Of a DNA stretch of 64,000 nt, positions 9,311 through 16,352 are shown piece by piece (positions within the stretch are counted from its first letter, which is position 1; every line of letters begins with the position of its first letter). The notes under the pieces are model-generated. The model saw nothing but the letters and a program-made list of their open reading frames with translations. It made no database searches and had not been told where the DNA came from. A program made the position numbers and the translations under genes. The stretch lies in assembly GCA_002421685.1 (NCBI GenBank), contig DISB01000016.1, positions 259,773 through 323,772 on the forward strand, written 5' to 3'. Source of the stretch: Bacteroidetes bacterium UBA6221 (GTDB lineage Bacteria; Bacteroidota; Bacteroidia; Chitinophagales; Chitinophagaceae).

Positions 9311-9616
9311 TAAAAAATGTCACCTGGTTAATAACCGCGTTTTAACCTGTTAACTTATTAGCGCATTAACCCATTTTCCCGGCATCATTTTGGAACATTT
9401 TTAAGGTATGTGAAAAACCTGCGAAATTAGTCGCCCCGGCATTTATCCCGCAATCGGCGGGAGGGGTATAGGGGGAACCTCGCGTATTAACCCGTTTCCC
9501 TGGCATCATTTTGGAACAAAAATCAAAAAATGCCATCTGGTATGATAACCCTGTTTTAACCTGTTAACTTATTATCGCATTAACCCGTTTTCCTGGCATC
9601 ATTTTGGAACAAAACA
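9311..9616 (+). repeat. Three direct copies of an intergenic repeat (two long, one partial)
   Basis: Copy 1 (about 9314-9399) and copy 3 (about 9524-9616) share a core that includes TTTTAACCTGTTAACTTATT, then CGCATTAACCC, then GGCATCATTTTGGAAC. Copy 2 (about 9484-9522) keeps only the last part. The GGCATCATTTTGGAAC end also appears on the minus strand at 15894-15940. No open frame is conserved between the copies, so these are non-coding repeats. Confidence 0.75.
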
Positions 9617-9684
9617 CAAAAATTCGCTTATGATAGTATTATATGCTGAGAAAATTGAATGATTGAAAATTGCCTGGAATAGAA

Positions 9685-9710
9685 AAAGGGTTCCATTGCT
9701 GAAACCCTTT
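9685..9710 (-). terminator. Terminator after tRNA-Arg
   Basis: An 8-bp stem AAAGGGTT/AACCCTTT lies 10 bp past the tRNA 3' end, and on the minus strand it is followed by a T-rich run. This fits a rho-independent terminator for the tRNA. Confidence 0.7.
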
Positions 9711-9719
9711 ACTGTTGTG

Positions 9720-9793
9720 TGACCGCGTCAGGATTCAAACCTGAAACCTTCTGATCCGTAGTCAGATGCTCTATTCAGTTGAGCTACGCAGCC
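9720..9793 (-). tRNA. tRNA-Arg (anticodon ACG)
   Basis: On the minus strand the sequence folds as a complete tRNA. A 7-bp acceptor stem GGCTGCG pairs with CGCGGTC (two G-T wobbles). There is a D-arm with TAGCTCAA, an anticodon stem TCTGA/TCAGA with loop CTACGGA (anticodon ACG), a T-loop GGTTTGAATCC and discriminator A at 9720. CCA is not encoded. It has its own strong promoter and terminator. Confidence 0.95.
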
Positions 9794-9813
9794 ATCCCTT
9801 TAATTTGGGACTG

Positions 9814-9844
9814 CAAAGATAAGGGCATTTTTACATTTTGCAAA
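9814..9844 (-). promoter_or_regulatory. Promoter of tRNA-Arg
   Basis: On the minus strand TTTG (9841-9844) and TATCTTTG (9814-9821) are separated by exactly 19 bp. This matches the Bacteroidota consensus TTTG-N19-TAnnTTTG and lies just upstream of the tRNA. Confidence 0.8.
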
Positions 9845-9904
9845 GCATTTTTTTGTTGTCGGCAGGCGACGCTTTTCTTACTTTACAACCCGAAATACAG
9901 GGAA

Positions 9905-10378
9905 ATGGATATTGAAATATGGTCGATAGGTAAGGAAAATGAGCCATTTATAGAAGATGGGATACAATACTATTTTAAGAAGACCCGGCCATACAATCCC
10001 GTACAACTTGTAACCCTGCAATTGCCAAAAAAATTAGCCACTACTGACGTAGAGTTGAGCAAACAGCGGGAGGAAGAACTGGTATTAAAAAAACTTCAGC
10101 CGCATCATTACCTGGTGTTGCTGGATGAGCGGGGCAAACAACTCACCTCTCCCCAATGGGCCAAACAGTTTCAGCAATGCATGAACAATGGGGTGAAAAC
10201 ACTGGTTATACTCATTGGTGGGGCCTATGGGGTATCTGATAAACTGCAGAAGGAAGCCAAACAGGTTTGGTCGTTATCGCAACTTGTCTTTCCGCACCAG
10301 TTGGTGAGGCTGATAGTGGCCGAGCAGGTTTACCGGGCTTTCAGTATCTTGCACAACAGCCCATACCACCACTCTTAA
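9905..10378 (+). CDS. rlmH: 23S rRNA (pseudouridine-1915-N3)-methyltransferase
   Basis: RlmH is a SPOUT-class methyltransferase that methylates pseudouridine 1915 in helix 69 of 23S rRNA on assembled ribosomes. The protein has 157 residues, the family size, when started at ATG 9905. A longer open frame reaches back into the tRNA region and is not credible. Diagnostic segments are LVLLDERGKQLTSPQWA near residue 76, the SAM-knot IGGAYGVSDKLQ near 108, and the C-terminal FPHQLVRLIVAEQVYRAF with SPYHHS at the end. A rhomboid gene follows after 9 bp, so the two are probably co-transcribed. Confidence 0.96.
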   Translation: MDIEIWSIGKENEPFIEDGIQYYFKKTRPYNPVQLVTLQLPKKLATTDVELSKQREEELVLKKLQPHHYLVLLDERGKQLTSPQWAKQFQQCMNNGVKTLVILIGGAYGVSDKLQKEAKQVWSLSQLVFPHQLVRLIVAEQVYRAFSILHNSPYHHS

Positions 10379-10387
10379 ATTTCAGGC

Positions 10388-11008
10388 ATGAGTATTACCA
10401 TCGTTATCATAGCAATTACAGTTATTGTTTCATTAGTGGCCTTCAGCAACGACGAGCTGCTGAACAAGCTGATATTTTACCCGGCCCGGATGAACAGCCC
10501 CGCGGAATATTACAGGTTTGTCACAGCAGGGCTGATACATGCAGACCTTATCCACCTGTTCTTCAATATGTATGTGCTGTATATATTCGGCAACAATGTT
10601 GAGTATGTGTACACTGCCTATATAGGCAAGCCATACCTGTTTGGCGTCATGTATTTTTTCGCGCTGATAGCCTCTTCCCTGCCCTCGTTTGCCAAACACA
10701 GGCATGACTACTATTACCGTGCGCTTGGCGCATCGGGCGCTGTAGCGGCAGTGCTGTTCTCTTTCGTGTATTACGCACCATGGAGCATGCTTTATTTCTT
10801 TGGCATCATACCCATACCCGCCATCATCTTTGCGGTCATATACCTGGTTTACTCAGCCTATGCGGCCAGGAGGGGGACTGATAACATTGGCCACGACGCG
10901 CATTTTTACGGGTCTGTATTTGGTTTCCTGTTCACACTGCTGTTCGACCCCACGCATGGCCAGGTTTTCATACAGCAGATAATGAACCCGGATTTTAATC
11001 TCAGGTGA
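10388..11008 (+). CDS. Rhomboid-family intramembrane serine protease
   Basis: This 206-aa polytopic membrane protein has about six hydrophobic helices and belongs to the rhomboid family, which cleaves transmembrane helices inside the inner membrane. The first helices carry HLFFNMYVLYIFG, the usual rhomboid loop and helix-2 segment with conserved His and Asn. The catalytic serine is in GASGAVAAV near residue 120, and the partner His is probably in AHFYGSVFGF near 178. It follows rlmH by 9 bp and overlaps the convergent tilS gene by 8 bp at its 3' end. The substrate is unknown. Confidence 0.9.
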   Translation: MSITIVIIAITVIVSLVAFSNDELLNKLIFYPARMNSPAEYYRFVTAGLIHADLIHLFFNMYVLYIFGNNVEYVYTAYIGKPYLFGVMYFFALIASSLPSFAKHRHDYYYRALGASGAVAAVLFSFVYYAPWSMLYFFGIIPIPAIIFAVIYLVYSAYAARRGTDNIGHDAHFYGSVFGFLFTLLFDPTHGQVFIQQIMNPDFNLR

Positions 11009-12329
11009 TCCTGGCGATGAGGACCTCTTTGGTAGATGCCCCTACTTTAAACCTTTCGTCCAGTCGGTGGCCGGCTACCCATACTATGCGTTTGTTGCTC
11101 TCCAGCACCCACACATTTTCCTTCTCGTGCAGGGGTATTTTTTTGTCGATGAAATAGCGGCTGAGTTTTTTCTTTTTCATGCCCATACCTAAGGGATAAA
11201 AATAGTCGCCCTGTTTCCACCTGCGCAATATCAGCGGCTGCTCCAGTTTTGCCGTATCTATACAGGCCGTATCATCGGCGGCGGGTATGGTTTCCGGCAC
11301 GGGGGCATATTTGAATTTGTATTGCCTGCCACCCGCCTTGAGCGTGACCGGTATCTTTTCGATGGAGATAAAATCAGCCTCGCGTGTGTCAAACAAGGTG
11401 ATGATAAGAAAGTCCCTGTCGCGGATGACGCGGTGCGTGGGCGATATAAGGTAATGGCCGCTTTCTGATGAGAGTAGTGAAATAATATCCTGCACCTGCC
11501 CCGGGGTAAAGCCAAAAGGCTTAAACAGCTCGTAGCAGAGCGTGTGCAACGGTTGACGTTTCTCTAATTTGCGCACGGCTATGTAATAGTCCTTGCCGCG
11601 CCGTTCCACAAGTTTTTTACGCTCCTGCTCAATAGCCCTTTTATACAATTCCTCCGCTTCAGAAAAACGCTGTATGCTGTTGTTCAGGCTGCTGATGATA
11701 TTGGGAAAAGATTTTTCTATGGCAGGCAGTATATTCAGCCTAACATCGTTGCGGGTGTATTTGTCCAGTGCGTTCGAGGCATCTTCGCGATAGGCTACAT
11801 TGTGTTGAATGATGTATTCCGCTATATCCTTTTTGGATGCAAACAGCAAGGGGCGGACGATATTTCCATTCCGTTGCGGAATGCCGTGCAGCCCGCTGAT
11901 GCCGGTACCTTTAAAGAGGTTCATCAGCAATGTTTCTGCATTGTCATTGGCATGGTGCGCCGTGGCAATAAAGGCATACCCATTTTCTTTCCTTGTTTTC
12001 TCCAGCCAGTCGTAGCGCAGTATCCGGGCCGTTTCCTGTATCCCTTTTTTCCATTCCTCCGTTTTGGCCTTTGTATCAAAGCGTACATGGTGAAAAGCGA
12101 TATTGTTTTTCCCGCACCAGTCGCGCACCAGTTCCTCATCCTTATCTGCCTCGTCGCCCCGTAGCTGGAAGTTGCAGTGCGCCACCGCAAAGGGTATTTT
12201 ACTTTCCAGGAACAAATGAGCCATAGCCATAGAATCAGCGCCTCCGCTCACCGCCAGCAATACAGTAGCGTTATTAGCACCCAAACCACTACGTCGCCAG
12301 TTTTCCTGAAACCTTTTTAATAAAGACAT
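11001..12329 (-). CDS. tilS: tRNA(Ile)-lysidine synthetase
   Basis: TilS converts cytidine 34 of tRNA-Ile(CAU) to lysidine using ATP and lysine, so that the tRNA reads AUA. The N-terminal PP-loop ATP-binding motif SGGADS is at residues 28-33, and the family segment AHHANDNAETLLMNL lies further on, near residue 130. A C-terminal TilS substrate-binding domain ends with the WVAGHRLDERFKV region. The 442-aa length is normal. It starts 1 bp after the stop of the upstream TPR gene and probably forms a small operon with it. Its 3' end overlaps the rhomboid gene by 8 bp. Confidence 0.96.
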   Translation of the reverse strand: MSLLKRFQENWRRSGLGANNATVLLAVSGGADSMAMAHLFLESKIPFAVAHCNFQLRGDEADKDEELVRDWCGKNNIAFHHVRFDTKAKTEEWKKGIQETARILRYDWLEKTRKENGYAFIATAHHANDNAETLLMNLFKGTGISGLHGIPQRNGNIVRPLLFASKKDIAEYIIQHNVAYREDASNALDKYTRNDVRLNILPAIEKSFPNIISSLNNSIQRFSEAEELYKRAIEQERKKLVERRGKDYYIAVRKLEKRQPLHTLCYELFKPFGFTPGQVQDIISLLSSESGHYLISPTHRVIRDRDFLIITLFDTREADFISIEKIPVTLKAGGRQYKFKYAPVPETIPAADDTACIDTAKLEQPLILRRWKQGDYFYPLGMGMKKKKLSRYFIDKKIPLHEKENVWVLESNKRIVWVAGHRLDERFKVGASTKEVLIARIT

Positions 12330-12330
12330 C

Positions 12331-12645
12331 TTAAAATGTAAGTTCTTCGTATGCGCTCCTCAATTCGCTATAAGTGTGGTTATCGCCTGCTTTCCTGCTT
12401 TGCTCCATGCCCTGCTCATATAATACGGCAGCGCGTTGCTCGTCTCCCAGGCGTTCCAGCAGTTTGGCGTAATGGTAGTATGTGGCCAGGTAGGTGGGGT
12501 CGTAAGTCATATTCTTTTTGAACAATTCCCCGGCGTCAACGTCATTGCCCAACTTGATATACTCCAGTGCCAGGGCATGGTTTAGAAAACAATCGTCGGG
12601 CGATTGCTGCAGGTAAGCCTTGATTTTTTCTATCCTGTCACTCAT
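12331..12645 (-). CDS. Small tetratricopeptide-repeat protein
   Basis: A 104-aa all-helical protein made of about two and a half TPR-like units. ALALEYIKLGN, YYHYAKLLERLGD and AAVLYEQGMEQ show the repeating small/large residue pattern. TPR proteins usually mediate protein contacts, and no specific role can be read here. I chose ATG 12645 (MSDRIEKIK) rather than the upstream ATG at 12654, because a -7 promoter box sits at 12652-12659 and would leave the longer form untranscribed. It sits 1 bp upstream of tilS. Confidence 0.8.
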   Translation of the reverse strand: MSDRIEKIKAYLQQSPDDCFLNHALALEYIKLGNDVDAGELFKKNMTYDPTYLATYYHYAKLLERLGDEQRAAVLYEQGMEQSRKAGDNHTYSELRSAYEELTF

Positions 12646-12651
12646 ACACTG

Positions 12652-12659
12652 CAAAGTTA
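12652..12659 (-). promoter_or_regulatory. -7 promoter element of the TPR-tilS pair
   Basis: TAACTTTG on the minus strand is a perfect TAnnTTTG -7 element only 7 nt before ATG 12645. It implies a nearly leaderless transcript. No good -33 box is seen. Confidence 0.5.
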
Positions 12660-12660
12660 C

Positions 12661-12693
12661 AAAAAATAACAGGCTGCCTTATGCGGCAGCCTG
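12661..12693 (-). terminator. Terminator of the PNGase-F-like gene
   Basis: A 9-bp stem CAGGCTGCC/GGCAGCCTG with a 6-nt loop lies 20 bp after the stop codon. On the minus strand it is followed by TTATTTTTTG, a good rho-independent terminator. Confidence 0.85.
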
Positions 12694-12712
12694 CTGGTGT
12701 GTGGATATATCT

Positions 12713-14644
12713 TTACCTGGCAATAACCACCCTTGACTGTAATTTGGCATCGTCGCCATCAACGCTTTTATAAACAATGGTATAAATTCCATTGGTAATA
12801 CCAGATGTATTGACCACTGTAGATGAGTTGTTCACCGCTTGCTGCAGCACTACCCTTCCCATCATATCTACCAGTTGCAAGGTTCCCCTGGCTTCAGCGA
12901 TTCCGCCAAGTGTCACTGTAAGTTGTGCGCCGGCAGGATTAGGATAAACGCTCATAGCAGGTAATGTATTTACTTCCGTAACGCCCTGCGGCCAAAGTAT
13001 ATTGAAATAGTGGGTGAACCCGCAACCAAAATCGCCGCTGAAATAACCGGGCAATGCAACAGGTATTACCGTTTCTCTCCTGTAAAGGTAAAAATCGCCA
13101 TTGCCATCGCCGGGGTTGGCCCACCAGCGCAGACCGTTGCAGCCGGCGTCTTCTACCACCAATTTATACATGCCCTGGTTGAGTATAAACGAATCTCTGT
13201 ATGTGGTGTTAGGCGCGCAGTTGACCCGCTGTGCAACCACGTTATTGTTAGAGAGGTCAATGATTTTCCAACTGGACTGGCTGACACCCGCTGCCGTGCC
13301 CAGGTTTGTTTTCAGTTCTATTGACAGCTCGGATGGCAGGGTAATAGCGGCTTTGAAATTGGAAGACATTTTATTATTAGTAGCATCATCGTCCGCAGCA
13401 CCGTTCACTTCAATAATTTCAACTTTAAATGTATGGTTGTTCCCTGAAATTTCCTGCAGGTCGCTAAGTATTCCCAATTCTATATCAGCTGTTTCCAGCG
13501 CTGCCAGCGTACCTTGCCAGGTATATTCCTTTGCGCCGCGCGTATCCGCTTCATAACGAAATTTGATAGAGCTAATAGTAGTCGCACCTGTATTCTGCAC
13601 CTTTACGATGGGCTTCCCTGTGAAAGGATTGTACCGGAAATGCGTTTCATGGTCGCTGGGGGCAATGATATCGTCGAGGGAAGCATCTACATTTTTGTTG
13701 AAAGAGCCGTAGTAAATAACAGCAGATTGGATATTATATGAAGCATCGTTTGAATCCAGCGCCGCCTGGAAGTCCAGGTCTATGTCAAAGTTAGAATTAG
13801 CGGCAATGCCCGTTAATGGGTGTGTATTGGTAAATACAATGTCGCCCGGGCACCAATTGGCACGGTCGTATATCCAGGTGCCCGACTGGGGATATAAATG
13901 GTTGAAGCCGCAATCATCCCTCCAAATGTCTTTCTGCGCTACCTGGCTGCTGTTCAGCATCACGCGGTAATACTTCTTACAAAACTCCGAACAGTTCTCG
14001 TTATTATTGCCGTGGCCGGTAATATTCAGCTTCAATTCCGCATATTGGGTATTAGCCGGGGCTGTGAGATTAACAGGCGTTATTTTTGAGTCAATGGGGT
14101 TCTTTGTAGTATATGCATAGCCGCCGTTCCATAGCCTGTCAATATCTATCACATTGCGCGGTGGTGTACCTTCTATAAAGTCGAAGCGCACATCGGCAGT
14201 AAAGCCCCATGAATAGCCCGAATAGAATATCCGCACCGTGGCGCTGTCTTTTAATTGGTTGTAAAAGTCAGTTACGTCAAATACATATCGTTGCTTCCAG
14301 GTCCAGGGTGTGCGGGCGTAGCTGGCATTGGCATAGGGTGTGATGAAACGGCCTATTTCCAGCGTATCGCCGGTTTTGGTCATGATGAACATATGGACAT
14401 CGTAGTCCCAGTCGCCGCAGTAATTGTTGGGGTTGGGCGGACACTGATACTTCCCCAACGTAAAAGTCATCTGTACCTTCCGGTAGGAAGCCGAGCCGTC
14501 GGGGAACTCTACCGTTGTGTCAAATGCGCCGTAGTGGTTCATCTGCAGGCCGGCGAAGGTCTGTACCTTAGTCGTATCGCCGGGTGCAGCGCAAGCTAAA
14601 GTTGTGAACAGTAGTACAGGGAGTAATGCAAGTAATCTCCTCAT
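12713..14644 (-). CDS. Secreted PNGase-F-like peptide-N-glycosidase with T9SS sorting domain
   Basis: This is probably an exported amidase that removes N-glycans from glycoproteins, related to PNGase F of Elizabethkingia. A signal peptide (MRRLLALLPVLLFTTLACA) is followed by the two jelly-roll domains of the PNGase F family. NNYCGDWDYDVHMF near residue 78 corresponds to the region with the catalytic Asp. KLNITGHGNNNENCSEFCKK near 205 corresponds to the second domain region with its acidic residue. An Ig-like region follows, then a C-terminal T9SS type A domain (MSVYPNPAGAQLTV to RVVIAR), so export by the type IX system is expected. The length (643 aa) is about twice PNGase F because of the added C-terminal part. 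The gene stands alone with its own terminator. Confidence 0.85.
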   Translation of the reverse strand: MRRLLALLPVLLFTTLACAAPGDTTKVQTFAGLQMNHYGAFDTTVEFPDGSASYRKVQMTFTLGKYQCPPNPNNYCGDWDYDVHMFIMTKTGDTLEIGRFITPYANASYARTPWTWKQRYVFDVTDFYNQLKDSATVRIFYSGYSWGFTADVRFDFIEGTPPRNVIDIDRLWNGGYAYTTKNPIDSKITPVNLTAPANTQYAELKLNITGHGNNNENCSEFCKKYYRVMLNSSQVAQKDIWRDDCGFNHLYPQSGTWIYDRANWCPGDIVFTNTHPLTGIAANSNFDIDLDFQAALDSNDASYNIQSAVIYYGSFNKNVDASLDDIIAPSDHETHFRYNPFTGKPIVKVQNTGATTISSIKFRYEADTRGAKEYTWQGTLAALETADIELGILSDLQEISGNNHTFKVEIIEVNGAADDDATNNKMSSNFKAAITLPSELSIELKTNLGTAAGVSQSSWKIIDLSNNNVVAQRVNCAPNTTYRDSFILNQGMYKLVVEDAGCNGLRWWANPGDGNGDFYLYRRETVIPVALPGYFSGDFGCGFTHYFNILWPQGVTEVNTLPAMSVYPNPAGAQLTVTLGGIAEARGTLQLVDMMGRVVLQQAVNNSSTVVNTSGITNGIYTIVYKSVDGDDAKLQSRVVIAR

Positions 14645-14697
14645 ATGCCAGATTTAGGCAGTAAAGCTAATAAAACATCGGCATGGATGGCCAATTG

Positions 14698-14898
14698 TTA
14701 TATATTTTGGCCGGGCCGGTTATCTTCCTGCGTTTTGGCTATGCCTGCGAGGCATCCGGGACAGAGGCAGTCTGCATAGTTTTCTGTCAGCCCTTTCAGC
14801 GTCTCCTTAGTCAGGGTGTATTGCTCGCACCAGCAACCCTGAACCGGGGCGCTGCAGGCAAATTCAACCTGGCATTTTGAGCATTGCTTCGTTGCCAT
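14698..14898 (-). CDS. Cysteine-rich CWC family protein
   Basis: This 66-aa protein belongs to the cysteine-rich CWC family. It has CSKC at residues 6-9, Cys15, the CWC triplet at 22-24 and CLCPGC at 44-49, probably a small zinc- or metal-binding fold. The biological role of the family is not established. Its ATG (14896-14898) directly abuts the stop of the YebC gene upstream, so the two are very likely co-transcribed and translationally coupled. Confidence 0.85.
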   Translation of the reverse strand: MATKQCSKCQVEFACSAPVQGCWCEQYTLTKETLKGLTENYADCLCPGCLAGIAKTQEDNRPGQNI

Positions 14899-15609
14899 TT
14901 ATCCCATATTGTGGAACACCCTTTGCACGTCGTCGTCCTGCTCCAGGCGTTCTATCAGTTTCGATACGTCATCAGCCTGCTCCTCGGTTATCTCAACGGT
15001 ATTCAGTGGTATCCATTCCAGTTCGGCCGACAGTGGGGTGAGGCCATTTTCTTCCAATGCCTTCTGCATGTTGCCAAAGTCGCTGAAGCCGCAGCGGATG
15101 ACCAGGTGCCCATCGCTATCCTCGCCCATTTCCTCCAGGCCCGCATCTATCAGTTCCAGTTCCAGGTCGTCCTGGTTTACCCCTTCTTTGTTCAGCTTAA
15201 ACACCCCCAGGTGCTTGAACAGGAAGCCAACAGAGCCGCTATTGCCCAGGCTGCCGCCGCCTTTGTTGAAATGCGAACGGACGTTGGCTACCGTACGGGT
15301 ATTGTTGTCGGTGGCTGTTTCTACCAGCAGGGCGATACCATGAGGTGCGTAACCTTCGTATAATACCTCTTCGTAATTGCTTGTATCCTTGCCGAGGGCG
15401 TTTTTAATCGCTCCTTCTATACGATCTTTCGGCATGTTTACCGATTTGGCGTTCTGCATGATACGGCGCAACGCGGGGTTGGTATCCGGGTCGGGACCGC
15501 CGGCCTTTACGGCAATGTTTATCTCCTTACCTATACGGGTAAACTGCTTGGCCATCCGGTCGTACCGGGCAAACATCTTGGATTTACGAACTTCAAATAT
15601 CCGGCCCAT
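14899..15609 (-). CDS. YebC/PmpR (TACO1) family protein
   Basis: A member of the YebC/PmpR/TACO1 family, widespread proteins described as DNA-binding regulators and, more recently, as translation factors that help ribosomes through difficult stretches. The start carries a basic N-terminal segment (MGRIFEVRKSKMFARYDRM) and the signature NPALRRIMQNAKSVNMPKDR near residue 45. The acidic domain 3 and the C-terminal LIERLEQDDDVQRVFHN are also typical. The length of 236 aa is normal. The CWC gene follows with no gap. Confidence 0.95.
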   Translation of the reverse strand: MGRIFEVRKSKMFARYDRMAKQFTRIGKEINIAVKAGGPDPDTNPALRRIMQNAKSVNMPKDRIEGAIKNALGKDTSNYEEVLYEGYAPHGIALLVETATDNNTRTVANVRSHFNKGGGSLGNSGSVGFLFKHLGVFKLNKEGVNQDDLELELIDAGLEEMGEDSDGHLVIRCGFSDFGNMQKALEENGLTPLSAELEWIPLNTVEITEEQADDVSKLIERLEQDDDVQRVFHNMG

Positions 15610-15629
15610 GGTTCTTGTTATTTAGGGCG

Positions 15630-15637
15630 CAAAAATA
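15630..15637 (-). promoter_or_regulatory. -7 promoter element of the yebC-like gene
   Basis: TATTTTTG on the minus strand matches TAnnTTTG and lies 20 nt upstream of the start codon. No clear -33 box is seen. Confidence 0.45.
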
Positions 15638-15829
15638 AGGATTGTTTTGGCAGATTGATACTAAAACTTCATAGATAGCATAAAAGGCAATTTGGAGGCT
15701 TGATTTGGGGAAGGCCGGCTTGCTACCTGTATCCGCGCCCTTTATATCAAGGCGCCTGCCCATTGGCATTTTTTCGCGTCCCGCGGCTGGCGGGGCGGGC
15801 GTTTTATATCGTTTTTGTCTGTAGCGAGG

Positions 15830-16133
15830 CTCCCCCTATCCCCCTCCCGTCGCAGCGGGATAAATGCCGGGGAGGGTAACGTGAGAAAATACTTTTGTTC
15901 CAAAATGATGCCGGAAAATGGACTTGGTGGATTTGGCATCAATTCAAACTAAGCCACTGATTACCAGTATTCTATATTGTTCCTGAATTGTGCGAAATGT
16001 TGCCAGCCGGAACAAAACATAACCAACTGACATATTTTGTGCAGAAACGCCTGCTGTGTTTTCATGTCAAAGAGCGTAGTACGTTGCCAATTTTGGCAGC
16101 ATTTATTAAATGTAAATTTACGTAAATTTATTG
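15830..16133 (-). repeat. Inverted copy of the 9.2-9.5 kb intergenic repeat mosaic
   Basis: Read on the minus strand from 16133 downward, it shows an AT-rich palindromic box, CTCTTTGACATG near 16065, CCATTTTCCGGCATCATTTT near 15930 and CCCCGGCATTTATCCCGC near 15865. The plus strand at 9238-9480 has the same four elements in the same order. Confidence 0.6.
16113..16130. repeat. Perfect 18-bp palindrome
   Basis: TAAATTTACGTAAATTTA equals its own reverse complement. A diverged form is at 9238-9262 in the related repeat. It could be a dimeric regulator site or part of the repeat's own promoter. Confidence 0.6.
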
Positions 16134-16294
16134 TTATTTACAAGTTCATGTTTAAGCGTGCACTTGTTTTATCCTGGGTCAGTGCAGGATGCTCAGACTA
16201 ATGGGATTTATTGTAAACCTTTTCCAGGACAAGACAAATCCAGGTTGAGAAAATATAGATTTGCCAAATAATTAACAGACGACCATAACAAAGA

Positions 16295-16322
16295 AAAATG
16301 GCTCCCGAACGGGAGCCATTTT
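16295..16322 (-). terminator. Terminator of the TonB receptor gene
   Basis: A 12-bp perfect stem AAAATGGCTCCC/GGGAGCCATTTT with a 4-nt loop lies 30 bp after the receptor stop. The stem ends in T residues on the minus strand. Confidence 0.85.
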
Positions 16323-16352
16323 GATGGGTACTTCTATGAAAATTAAAAGACG

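Larger units (their letters stand above)
9203..9719. other. Intergenic region with repeat mosaic
   Basis: No gene is seen between hsdR and tRNA-Arg. The stretch holds a near-palindromic AT-rich box at 9238-9262, a short hairpin around 9266-9292, three copies of a repeat ending in GGCATCATTTTGGAAC, and one C/G-rich segment at 9431-9476. The same ordered elements occur on the opposite strand at 15830-16133. Confidence 0.7.
15610..16352. other. Intergenic region with second copy of the repeat mosaic
   Basis: No convincing gene is present. The region holds the yebC promoter, a C/G-rich segment with a hairpin (about 15830-15885), the GGCATCATTTTGGAAC repeat on the minus strand (15894-15940), a perfect 18-bp palindrome at 16113-16130 and the TonB receptor terminator. 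These repeat elements match those at 9238-9480 in the same order on the opposite strand. Confidence 0.65.
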
